NCBI GenBank assembly: GCA_039654915.1
Contig: JBDJPA010000012.1
Span: forward strand, 1,116,001-1,180,000
Length of the DNA: 64,000 nt
Direction of reading: 5' to 3'
Origin: Aquilaria yunnanensis
Lineage: Eukaryota; Streptophyta; Magnoliopsida; Malvales; Thymelaeaceae
Each line of letters opens with the position of its first letter. The stretch's first letter is position 1. The position numbers were made by a program, and so were the translations under genes. Shown piece by piece: positions 48,826 through 59,995 of the stretch. The notes beneath the pieces are model-generated. The model was not told the origin of the DNA. It did not search any database and saw only the letters and a list, made by a program, of their open reading frames with translations.

Positions 48826-49547
48826 TCCTGGAGCTAATATAGAACTCTTTTCTTATATCCTCTCTCTATGTTCTCTATCTCTCACTAAAAATTCTGGCTA
48901 AAGGGTGAGGCAGAGGTTCTTAGTCTCCCAACTCTATCCGATAATCTGAGTTGCCACCTTGGTGGATCCTCTCAGGTTCAGATCATCTTCAAGCTTATAA
49001 TAATTAAGCTTGAAGGCAAATGATGACTTAGGAGTTGCCACTCTATGGATCTTTTCTTCAAGTCGTCCTCTACCTTCAATCATAATTATTGTAATCTACC
49101 GGTTTTCGATCCTCGGTGATATGTCTAGATAGTCCAGTAATGTGTTTCTTAAAATATGTTTTTAAAAGGTTTTTCAAATGATCTTCAGAAAAGATTTATT
49201 TGTGTGGGAAAGTCCTGGAGAATGCCTCCTAGAACTCTGGTGCTCGGGGCCTGATGCTGAGTTAAACAGCTGGTTAAAGTTTATGAGTTCATTGTGTGTT
49301 CTTGGACTATATCACAGTTAATCTTTCCTGTTGATTTCCAGAGTCTGCTTTTTCGCAGTTCTGCTTATCCTTGGTATATTGGGCTGGAAACTGTCTCGTG
49401 TCATGGTAAAACGTGCCACAGAGCAATTCTTCAGAAATCTTTGTGGAAGGTCTGGCTAAATAACAATGCCACGTACCAGGATTAAAACCTCGTTTTCAAA
49501 TGACTTCTTTTAAAATAGATTACTGGACTACCTCGGAACCCATTGGC
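48826..49547 (+). repeat. viral RNA leader, forward copy (right arm)
   Basis: This is the partner of the left inverted arm. It begins where transcription should start. It contains a three-codon ORF (49121-49132) and then a long imperfect inverted repeat: 49131-49180 pairs with 49487-49530, sharing AGTCCAGTAAT and TTTTCAAATGA blocks. A complete methionine-tRNA primer site was not found. Confidence 0.85.
49121..49132 (+). other. three-codon upstream ORF before the leader stem (shunt-type)
   Basis: ATGTCTAGATAG encodes three residues, and its stop overlaps the base of the stem that begins at 49131. In plant pararetroviruses a short ORF ending just before a stable leader stem directs ribosome shunting. 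The role here is inferred. Confidence 0.6.
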
Positions 49548-49700
49548 TGGTCTAATTCAACTCTGACCCCTTCAGTTGTTTTCTATTTACGGTTTAGCCA
49601 TTTTTCTTCTAAATGTTGCAATTATACTCCTATAAAAAATTTACTTATTCTCGGAATTGTTTTCACCATTTTATTTGGTGTAGGCATTGTACTGGGTTAA
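49500..49700 (+). other. short ORF at the right viral end with a hydrophobic tail
   Basis: Sixty-six codons begin within the leader stem and run beyond the inverted-repeat end. The C-terminus is strongly hydrophobic (LLILGIVFTILFGVGIVLG), like one membrane span. It could be a viral small ORF or chance. Its left half is shaped by the leader stem, so coding status is doubtful. Confidence 0.25.
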
Positions 49701-49930
49701 GACTGTAGTCTCGGACCTAATATTCGTTATTGGTTTTCAACTGTTGTGTATGCATTTTGTGATTTAATATGGATGTATTTGTTATGAAGAAAACTTTGGG
49801 GGTGATACGCTCTTTGAAATGCCATTATTTCAAATAACTAGGATGAAGATATTAATAAGTTTTTCTGGTTTCATTGGGTGCTCTATCTGCGAAGTGGTCA
49901 GTTTTGTCCTTCTTCGTATTCATTCCATAG

Positions 49931-50632
49931 TCAGTTCATTTTAACGTAAGTTAACTTAATCTAAAATAAAATAATTTATTTTTATTTTACTATTTTTTTT
50001 CTAGTATCAAATTTATTTAAAAACCAAGATTAGGTACATGTAGTAATTCATTAGAAAGTAAATTTTTATAATATTATTAAATTTTTTTAAAAAATTTCTG
50101 TTTAATGCTAAAACTAGACAAATTTATAAAAATTTATACTCAATTTATTTTAACTTAAGTCAACTTAATCTAAAATAGTTTTAAATCTTTTTCACCTAGA
50201 ACCAATTTCATTTGAAAGCCAATATTATATAGATGTAATAATCCATTTGAAATAAAATTTTTATCATGTTATTAAATTTCTATGAAATTTTTTTTTAATG
50301 TTTAAAAAATAAAAATTCATAAAAAATTAATAGTATTATAAAAATTTTACAATCAATGCATTATTTCACCTAAATAACATTAACTTTCAAATAAAATTAG
50401 TTTCAATTAAAAAAGATTTAAATATAAAAATAAGTTATTTTAAATTAAATTGGTTTAAGTTAAAATAAATTGGCCCTTAGTATGATTATAAGAATTGTAT
50501 TTTCAATATATCATTATACCAACATAATATTTGCTTTAAATAAAATTAGTTTAGCGTAAAGAAATGTAAAAATGAAAATAATTCATTTTAGATTAAGTTG
50601 ACTCATATTAAAATGAATTGAACTGCATAAAT
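49931..50632. mobile_element. Tourist-like MITE split by a second copy
   Basis: The left half (49931-50136) and right half (50477-50632) join into one palindromic element of the family seen at 9.1 and 11.4 kb. The nested copy lies between them. The joining point reads TTAGTATGATTAT, which matches the uninterrupted copy near 51.0 kb. Confidence 0.7.
50137..50476. mobile_element. nested Tourist-like MITE with TTA duplication
   Basis: Palindromic element ending AAATAAATTGGCCC, flanked by TTA at 50134-50136 and 50477-50479. It sits inside another member of the same family. Confidence 0.75.
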
Positions 50633-50827
50633 ATTATCTTCTAGCCAAACCAAAAGGATTGGTTTCAATTAAATCCTGAATGAAGCCGACCTTTACTATG
50701 CAACAAAAAGAAAAAAGATGGCGATGGAGACAAATATGATGTAAATAAGCAAGGAAGAGCTTAGAATTAAGAGGGATCCGAAAAGTTGCAAGACTTTAGG
50801 TTTTCCTATTTTTTCTGGTCCAAAGAA

Positions 50828-51166
50828 TTAAGAAGCAATTCATTTTAACTTAAGTCAATTAACTTATTTTTAATTTTACATCTTTTTTATCTGAAATTAA
50901 TTTCAATTTAAAACTAATATTATGTAGATGTAATAATTCTTTTGAAAGTAAATTTTTATAAAGTTGTTAAATTTTTATGAATGTTTCTTTTTTAACAAAT
51001 TAAACTAGAAAAATTCATAAAAATTTAGTAAGATTACCAAAATTGTATTTTCAATGGATTATTATAGCTACATAATACTGAATTTTAATTAAAATTAGTT
51101 CTAGGTAAAAAAAATATAAGAATAAAAATAAGTCAATTCACTTAAGTTAAAACGAATTTGGTCTAT
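50828..51166. mobile_element. Tourist-like palindromic MITE, further copy
   Basis: Left end CAATTCATTTTAACTTAAGT and an inverted right end with ACTTAAGTTAAAACGAATTT. The internal block order is the same as in the other copies. Confidence 0.65.
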
Positions 51167-51959
51167 GTCTTTTACTATTTTGTAGGTTGACGACAAGGAA
51201 AAACTAGTAGATTGGATGCTTTGAGCAGGCGACAAGTCGAGCTTGCACTGTTGCTCTTGTGTGTTTTTTGGAAGAAAAAAGGTCTCTTAGTTATTGATGA
51301 GTGAACATTTTGTTAGTTCAATTGGGACCAAATCCGAATACGGTGATTACATCGGGTTTTTTTCATGAAATATATTTAAATTGTTTGCATTGTATGTCAC
51401 AATCGATCTGAATCATCTGAGATATATCTCAATTTATTTGGTTTCTTTTTTTAAGGCCTGGCCACACAATAAATGAAAAACTAAGATAAATTTTTAAAAT
51501 TTTACATTTCATACCCAAAATTAAAAAATGATCAACAACATATAATAGTTCAACATACTTACAATTACTCTAAAACGTTTTGATGCACACTATGTAGCAA
51601 ATTGAATCACCAAATACTTTATTGAGTAGTCAAGTTATTACTTTGCACCACTACATTATAAGTCGATGCTTGCTGCACAACGCGAGTTTCTTTTGCTAAT
51701 CTTACTAATTTTAGATATTACGCTAATTAAATGCACAAAAGTAATTCATGCTTATAGAATACTACGGATACCATGCGCATATGTTCATTTGAACATAGCA
51801 GGTAAATGACACTTTTACCCCTAGCTATTGTATCTAATTACTGTCATATTCCACAGATCAGATCGTGAGATAAAACCAAAATTCAAAAAAGTTCCGGAAC
51901 TTTCGTCCTCTCCGATCTCCATACTCAATGCCGATGGCGGCTCGTGACAATGCTCCAAG

Positions 51960-52275
51960 CAAAGAAGATCTGAGAGAGCGATGAAGCCAACGACGATGAA
52001 CAAGACTACGGTGAAGGCAGATTGGCACGGCCAGCTACGAGGTGAGGCGAAGCCAAGCTCGAGGAGAGGCGATAATCGAGGCACAGCATGCAAGGCAAGG
52101 GCCAAGGGGCGGCAGTGCAAGGCGAGGGCTGAGGCGTGGCGGTGCAAGGCGAGGCGAGGCACGACAGCACGAGCGATGAGCCAGAGTTTGAGTGGGAGAG
52201 AGGGCGGTCTATGGTGGCTAGGGGTTTTAGAACGAGGGTTGCGGTATGAAGGGAGGGTTGCTGATGAGAGATGAC
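51960..52275. repeat. GC-rich minisatellite (GGCAAGGCGAGG type)
   Basis: Irregular units such as GGCAAGGCGAGG and TGCAAGGCGAGG make this stretch far richer in G than its AT-rich surroundings. Open frames on both strands reflect the repeat. It resembles the GC-rich cores of the TIR elements elsewhere in the window. Confidence 0.6.
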
Positions 52276-52284
52276 GTTTGATTT

Positions 52285-52840
52285 TCCAAAACCAAAAATA
52301 TTTTTTTGTTAGTTTTTATTATTTAGACACTTTTTTATTATATTTTAGACATTTTTAAATTTTTATTTAGACACCTTTTTAGACATTGAATCATATACCT
52401 TTATTTGAACATTCTTTAAATATTTAAACAATTTTATATATCTAGTCAAACACTTATTTTAATTATTTCAGACATTTATTTTCTAAAGGTAACAAAATTT
52501 TCAGAAGTTATTTATTCAGACACTTTTATATATTTCTTTAGACATTTTTCAATATTCAATTAGACAATTTAACTTATTGATTCATACACTTTTTTATTAT
52601 ATTTTAAATATAATAAATTGTTGAAGTTGATTATGTCATTTTTTATTCCACAATTCTGTCATTTTTTGTTCAGACACTTTTACATGTTTATTTAGACATT
52701 TTATAATATTCAATCAGACACTTATTCTATAGCTTTAGACACTTTTAATTTAATCTTATAATAATTTATTTTATATTACTCTGTAAACACTTCCACATAT
52801 TATATTAGACACATTTATATTTTATTGCAGACATTTTTGT
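52285..52840. repeat. degenerate AT-rich minisatellite (TTTAGACACTTTT type)
   Basis: Variants of TTTAGACACTTTTTTATTA recur about every 30 bp through the block with frequent changes. It is non-coding. Confidence 0.7.
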
Positions 52841-52849
52841 TGTTCGGAA

Positions 52850-54478
52850 GCAATAAGAATGCGCGTGGAGAAAATGATCAGAAGTAAGATTCGGTGGGTG
52901 ATCGACGAGATCCGGCAGGTGATCGACGAGATCTGTTGGGACACGACGAGATCCGGAGCCGAGTAGTTGCGAGATCTGAAGGCGGATGATGACTATAAGA
53001 TCTATAGGTGGTGACGGTTCATCGGAGGAGGAGATGGCGTTGGCAGAAGCAGCAACAGAGGTGAGTTTTCAAGAGTGAGGATGAGTTTTGATACATGGGC
53101 AAATTAGTCAATTTATTTATTGAATTGTGGGTTATATATAGTAAATTAGAGCTGAATTAGTATGTCTAATTAGATATAGATCTACAATATAATAACTACT
53201 TATGAAATTTATGAAATTCATTCTTAAGGGTTGAAAATAGACAATCAAAATAGTACCCAAACACAAGAAACTAACGATGACATGAACGCCTTGGTTAAAT
53301 AATTTTCACCTAAACATTCACCTTGTTTGTCAAACTGACACCAAGTCCTACTCGATGGAACCATAAGACAATTAGGTACATATGTTGCTTACTCAGAGAA
53401 CCATTAAATTAATAAAAGAAACAATTCGAAATGCATGCAAAGCAAGTCGTTAGTAGGGTGCTTCCAAGTCTTTCATAAAGGTGAAACTAAAATAAATATT
53501 TTCTTAAATTATAACCCTTATAAAAAAATTTAATAATTTTTAAGAAGGAATCAAAATCAATTTACTTTTAAATTTTAAACAAAATTACATATATTTTACA
53601 ATTTTAAGAGTCCGAAGCTAGCCCCTTTAATTCCATCTCCCTTGTCGTTAGCATATCTGGAGTATATCAACCACTTCGTTGACCAAGATCCTGAATTTCA
53701 ATTTTCATGTTAAAGTCAATAATCTAATATCTCCTAAAAATGTAGCATTCATATACACTATAGTCTCTGGTCAATGGTGCTTATTTACTGTTTTATTGTA
53801 TTGATCTATAATATTAAATTTGTGTAATTAGGAAGGGGAAAAATGATGACTGGCGACCGCACACCGAAAGGTGGACCGCCAGCCAGAGGAGAAGCAGCCA
53901 GCTCACCCGGAGAAGAAAACTTGGTTAGTCCCCAGTTTACACAAAACTAATGAATTCAGTTCATATACTAGTTTGTTGGTCAATGGAACTCTCGTGTGTT
54001 TTGATATGAGATGGCTTCAATTAAGGACAAATATAACATTTCAATAAAAGGATCTTAAATAGCTCCTGATTTATTTTCTTTTCGTGATGAGATGTTCTTC
54101 GGTTTCACTTCTATCATGTACTATTATTAATTTACAATGTTGTTTTGACATGAGATGTTGTTAGATCGGGTAATTAGAAACAGTTTAGGACTTGTTTGAA
54201 CAAAATGTAACTCAAGAGATTCTATTGCATTTTTTCCAAACATATGGGGCCGAGGCGATAACTTTACAAAGAATTTGCGGTTCCTCAACAAACAGAAACA
54301 AAATAATAAGAGTCGGGCTCTCTTTTTCCGATCAAATTCCTTTCTTTCTCTTCTTGTTCTTGTGTGGAAGAGAAAATCAAGCCCCGATCACCACGTAATC
54401 GAAGTCGAAGAGAAAAGACTAAGAAAATAGTCTAATTCTAGAGAGAGGGAGAAGCGATCTGAACGGCGAAGGCTACAA
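52850..54478. other. non-coding stretch and 5' flank of the ANTH gene
   Basis: A GC-richer patch at 52880-53060 repeats GAGATC and GATCGACGAGATC units. Near 53840-53930 a short open exon-like segment (MMTGDRTPKGGPPARGEAAS) ends at a possible donor, but I do not recognise it. The last few hundred bases should hold the promoter and 5' UTR of the clathrin assembly gene. Confidence 0.4.
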
Positions 54479-57400
54479 ATGGGGACCCTTCAGACATGGA
54501 GGAAAGCCTACGGAGCTCTCAAAGACAGCACCAAAGTCGGCCTCGCGCAAATCAACAGCGATTACGCGGTACTCTTTTACCATATTTATTTCCCTCGATC
54601 TCAGAAAAATTCGATCTTTAGCCGATTTCTCTGATATTCGTGCTTTTGACTTTTGTGGGTTCTTTTTATTTGGCGCTGTGATTCGTAGGAGTTGGACGTC
54701 GCCATCGTGAAAGCTACGAACCATGTGGAGTGCCCCCCGAAAGAGAGGCATCTTAGAAGTGAGATTGGTTTTCTTTTTTGTGTTCTCGAGAAATTGGAGG
54801 TTTTTGAAATGTTGTTTGGGTGATTTGTTTGTTGCTTTTCGGTTTAGAAATCTATCTTGCTACATCAGCAATACAGCCTCGAGCAGATGTTGCGTATTGC
54901 ATTCACGCCCTTTCGCGACGCTTGGCCAAGACTCGTAATTGGACGGTAATTTGATATTCCTTTTGGCCTTATCGTTTGTGTGCTTAAATCTGACGTTCCT
55001 GAAATCTGTCAATATCTGAGAAGGTAGTAAAATTCTGTTTCTTTTGATAGCTTATTTTTCAAATCTGCCACCATTTGTCGGTACCAGCCCAAGCACTATG
55101 ATTTTTTTAGTGACACAGCATTTTCTCTTACTTTGAATTATGTTGGTGCATAGAGATACTCGGCAATAGTCCCTTAATATACTGATTTCTCAGAATGCTT
55201 TTAAATGTTTAAATGTCAACCTACCTTGCAATAAGTAGTGCCCCATTGCGTAGTGATTATGTTGTTGCATTACAAATGTGATGTTGTCTTGCACATTGTG
55301 GAGTTGTTGTTTTAGTGGTTTTTTTACAAGATAGGTTTGAAATTTAAGTTTTTAGGACAGATTAATATTGTGTCCTTTGTGAAAAAGGACAGTTCAAATT
55401 ATTTGTTCAATAAAATTTGCTTAAGGTATTATAGGTTTAGATTGACTTTACTTTTGGTTGAGGTGGTTAGTTTCAGTGAGATTTGAGACTGCTTGAGACT
55501 GCTCTGCTGAATGTGGATGTAAGTTGGTGCTTAAGTAGCATCCCATTTCGAAAAAAAAAAAAAACAAACAACGCTTTTGTCATGTCATAATATAATTCAA
55601 CTAAACAGATGGGATCTTTTTCTATTTCTATTTTTTTGGCCTTGATACATATGACTACTTTTCTCATTTCCATTTTTTCAAAAGAGCATTTAGGTAGGGG
55701 AGGTTATTTGGGAATGCTCGTCTGTCTTGAGTTCACGTACTTCCCCTGTCTCTGTATTTCCAAGTATGAAGTTATGGAAATAGTCCGATCTGTTACTCTC
55801 TGAACTGTAAATGCTGACCTTTTACTCTTATAATGGGGATAGTTGCAACTTGTACTGCATACTAATATATTCTAGTCTTCAACAGGTTGCTTTGAAAACA
55901 CTCATAGTTATCCATCGCTTGTTGAGGGAAGGTGATCCTACTTTCAAGGAAGAGTTTTTGAATTTCTCACAAAGAGCACGCATCCTCCAACTCTCTAATT
56001 TCAAGGATGATTCAAGCCCTATAGGTGAGCCTAAATACCACATTCTCTCAGTTTCTGTGTGTGCGTGTGTCTGCATGCGTACTTGCAAAGATCATGTGTA
56101 GACATGGTTGTGCAAGCTGTAGTCATTACATGCCTGACTTTCTTAGGGGCATGTTTGCCTCCTGGTTGATAGTCGTTTTCCTTTTCTACAACAGCCTGGG
56201 ACTGCTCTGCCTGGGTACGTACTTATGCTCAGTTTTTGGAAGAGAGACTTGAGTGTTTCCGAATTCTTAAATATGACATCGAAGCTGAGCGTCTTCCAAA
56301 ACCAGGACAAGGGCAGGATAAGGTATTAGTTGTAGTCGTATTCTTCTAACTGTGCCAGATCAAATTTATCATCCCAATTTATATGCAACTGTATCCAGTT
56401 TTTGCCCTCAATGTTTCTGCGGCAGGGTTACAGTCGAACTAGGGACTTGGAGAGTGAAGAATTGTTGGAGCAGTTGCCTTCTTTGCAACAGCTGCTATAT
56501 CGACTCATCGGTTGCCGGGTAAATTGTTTATTATTGTTAATCGTAAATCTCTGTGCATTCTGTTGTTCTTGGTGCTTAGTGTCAAAATTCTGTTATTTTT
56601 TTATGGATCATTAACGCATCCTCATTTCTTTCAGCCAGAAGGTGCTGCTGTAGGGAATTACGTTATACAGTATGCTTTGGCACTGGTATGCTCTCTCTCT
56701 ACAACCTTCTCCCTCTCTGTCTCCCTCGCTCCCTCCTAGGTGTAAAGTTCATAAGTACTTCCTGACAAATTCATGGAACCTCCAGCAAGATGGCCCGACC
56801 AATTCCTTGTAGGTGCTCCATCTTATTTGTGTGATGTAACCAGAAATACTTGTTGAAGAAGCAGCTGTTTGACTCTCTTATTGGACATAAATGTTTGGTA
56901 GTTACAGTACTGTTAGTTCTTCTACTACTGGTGCATTTTATTTTGCTAAGCGCTTATGCTTCATATATTGGTGAAAAATAATATCTTGGAATATAGCTAT
57001 CTCTAGCAGTCCTTGACCCAAATAATTAGCATTTGTGTTCCTTTACCAGGGAAAAAATGTGACACAATAGGATGCAACAAAGATATCTCTTATGTTTTGA
57101 TCAACTAACTTAAAAGTTGTCTTTGTTCAGGTTTTGAAGGAGAGCTTTAAAATATACTGTGCCATCAATGATGGTATTATCAACCTTGTTGACAAGGTAC
57201 ACTTATTCATTTCTTCTATAAAAATTAAGTCCACAATTAGAGAGGCTAGTATAGGGCTCTAAATTATTTTTCTGGTTACATACTCTTGTTTTTTTGGATT
57301 TCTCAAGAAATTGTCTCGGATTTAAAGATAGTTGATATACTTGTTCTTGTGTCTTGTAAATGATGGTCTTGGCATATCCTTAATGCCTTGTAATAAGTTT

Positions 57401-59995
57401 TACGCTAGGCTTTAAATTTCTATTTATTTATTATTATTTTTTCATATTTTACATACAGTTTTTTGAGATGCCAAGACATGATGCGGTTAAAGCACTTGAT
57501 GTCTACAAACGAGCTGGTCAGCAGGTGACTTTCTTAGAAGTGGTTATCTAGATTCTTGGCTTGAATTTCTAAATGTTTGGTGGGCTTGTAGGCCATAAAA
57601 GTATGTCTCATTACAATGTAAATATATCTACATTATTATGCAGGCCAGTAGCCTCTCAGATTTCTATGAAGTTTGCAAAAGATTGGAACTGGCTAGGAAC
57701 TTCCAATTTCCAGTTCTTAGGGAGGTACTATTCTATAAAAGATCCCATAGGTCCTACTTCTTGTTTGGTATATGGGATTATGTATTTAATCATTTATATC
57801 AGGATTCTTGATGTTGCTAATTTTTGGCTCAACTTTTCAGCCACCACAATCTTTTCTAACCACCATGGAAGAGTATATTAAAGAGGCACCACGTATGGTT
57901 TCTGCTCCTGCTGAACTGTTGGTTAGTACATTTCATAAACTAGTTAATTTTATCTCTGTGGTTTACTTTTATGAGATAAACAAGTGGAGACATGGGAGAA
58001 ACTTTTGAATTACCTTGAGGATTGATCAGGTATCCAAGTGTTTCAGCCTGTGGTATCGACTGAGAGCAGTAGTTAATACCTAGGAAAATCGCTTGCTAGA
58101 GGTAGGGCTGATTTTTTTGACAGTGAGTTTGAAATGGAATTAAAAATGGAGAAAGAGTTGGAAATATGATTCAAAGGAACGGAGGAGGTCTGATGGAAGA
58201 ATGACACCTTGGTTAGTTGAACAAGCTGATGGCCGGCCTGCCATACTATATGACTTGAAACTTGGCTTGCATTATTCAGTGAGTTCAGAGTATCTCTTTT
58301 TCATAATTGGTCCTCAGTGGGCCATGTTAAAGAGAGATATTTTATTCATTACAAAAGTACAAGTCTGGTAAAGTGGAGAGAAATGTATCACTAACCAGAA
58401 ATATTGATTTGATGATTTCTCCATGTTTTATGATACAACATTTACTAGGAAAATGTTACTTATTAGTGATTATTGATCAACTCAATCTCTAGTTTATAAT
58501 TATCTCCTCTAACATATATCTGAACATTGTTTTCACAAATGCAATTTCCTCTGGAACTAATCAGTTGTCGTCATAAGCAGCTTCTTACGTACAGACCTGA
58601 AAATGGTCCTTCAGAAGATTCCAATGTCCCCAATGATGAACCTGAACCACCAGCACAGCCTGAGAATGCTGCTGTTTCTACTGTTGAGACTGCCCCTCCA
58701 GTCTCTCCTCCTGCTCAAGAAAACAGTGCAGATACTGGAGATTTTCTGGTAATTTCCCCTTTCAAATCATAGTCAAATATTGTCGAGAAAGAACTTTCCT
58801 GGTCCTTCATTTCCCCCGCTCACTGCATTCTGGTGCCTTCCAGGGTTTAAGCAGTACCAACCCTGATGCCTCTGCACTTGAAGAAATTAATGCTTTAGCT
58901 CTAGCTATTGTTCCATCAGAACCAGGTACTGCACCTGATCTTCAGTTTGAATTTAAGTCTACCAGAATATTATCTAGTCCTTGGTTTGCCAAGCTCTGAT
59001 GCTTTGCCTTTTTATCTTTAGGTGCTGCTCCTACATTCAATGCTAATATTAGTCAAGCAAACGACTTTGATGCCACTGGATGGGAACTTGCTCTTGTGAC
59101 TGCACCAAGCACCAATATTTCTTCAGTTAATGAGCGACAGCTGGTAGGTGCTTCATGTGCTTTGTATACTGTACAGGTTTTTCATTTATATATGTCAACA
59201 AGGAGAAACCATGAGGAGTGAAGCACACTAGGTGATATTAAAAAATAAAGGGATGGAGTTTGGTTTTTAAGGGTATTTAAAGCATATGGTGCGGAGAAGA
59301 ATAATAGATATTGATGGATGGATAACATATGTTGGGAAGAGCTGTTTAGTAGTCTTAATCATTTCAATGTCATGCTGCAGTCTTTGCTGACTTCTGAATG
59401 ACTTTGACTAGATTTGCTTTTAGATTAGGGTATGCGGGATGTGATTCTGGTCAGACAGTTTTTATGCAATTGCTTCTTTTTTATGGCATTTCAATAACAG
59501 ATCTCATTTCCATGTAGAGTAAAAATTGTTAGTCCACTCCGTTGAGCATGGAGCTGTATTTTATGGGTTAATGTGAGGAACAAGATTGCCCCTTTCTCGA
59601 AGGCTTTAAATCGGCTTATTGTGTCTGTTATAACCAATTTTCAGGCGGGTGGATTGGATTCACTCACTCTAGAAAGTTTATATGATGAGGCTGCATACAG
59701 GGCTTCCCAGCAGGCTGCCTATGGATCATCAGCTCCGAACCCATTTGAGGTACACGATCCATTCACCATGTCAAACAGCATTTCTCCCCCTGCAGCAGTT
59801 CAGATGGCAGGAATGGGACAACAGCAAATCAATCCATTTGGTCCGTACCAGCCTAACTATCAGCAGCCATTGCCCCAAAATCCGATGATGAGCCCAACAA
59901 ATCCATTCGGGGATGCAGGATTAGGGCAATTTCCAGTGCAACCTGTTCCACAGGCTCATGGCAACAATCCTTTTGGGACCACAGGACTGTTGTAA
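54479..59995 (+). CDS. PICALM1: ANTH-domain clathrin assembly protein (AP180/CALM family, PICALM1 type)
   Basis: Fifteen exons join in frame: 54479-54568, 54689-54758, 54848-54945, 55886-56024, 56195-56322, 56426-56518, 56635-56685, 57131-57196, 57459-57524, 57644-57724, 57841-57921, 58581-58748, 58844-58925, 59022-59143 and 59645-59995. They give about 561 residues. The ANTH domain (about 1-280) opens [19 protein letters not shown]. It carries [20 protein letters not shown], where the Lys/His cluster is the usual phosphoinositide-binding site, and [17 protein letters not shown]. The tail is Pro/Gln-rich with endocytic motifs: DPF, several NPF and [12 protein letters not shown]. The family binds PI(4,5)P2 and clathrin/AP-2 to build coated vesicles at the plasma membrane and sort VAMP-type SNAREs. 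It resembles Arabidopsis At2g01600/At1g14910 (from memory). The gene looks intact. Confidence 0.95.

Larger units (their letters stand above)
42577..49547 (+). mobile_element. endogenous pararetrovirus (Caulimoviridae, florendovirus-like), rearranged
   Basis: The copy contains, in order, an inverted leader copy (42577-43298), a long polyprotein frame (43299-47461), a second frame (47463-48563), a 35S-type promoter (48742-48800) and the leader in forward orientation (48826-49547). A single-frame polyprotein plus one extra downstream frame fits florendoviruses, from memory of that group; a phylogeny would be needed to be sure. The front of the polyprotein, including most of the movement protein, is missing. 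Many in-frame stops make it non-functional as it stands. Confidence 0.85.

Noticed and set aside
49370..49390. TGGTAT text in the leader as a possible tRNA-Met primer-binding site
   Set aside because: Only the first six bases fit the usual pararetroviral site and the rest differs, so it is not convincing.
42577..49547. Reading the flanking repeats as LTRs of a gypsy retrotransposon
   Set aside because: The repeats are inverted rather than direct, have no TG...CA ends, and the frame order and promoter fit a pararetrovirus.
51821..52274. Open frames of 97 and 113 codons on opposite strands
   Set aside because: They are products of the GGCAAGGCGAGG repeat.
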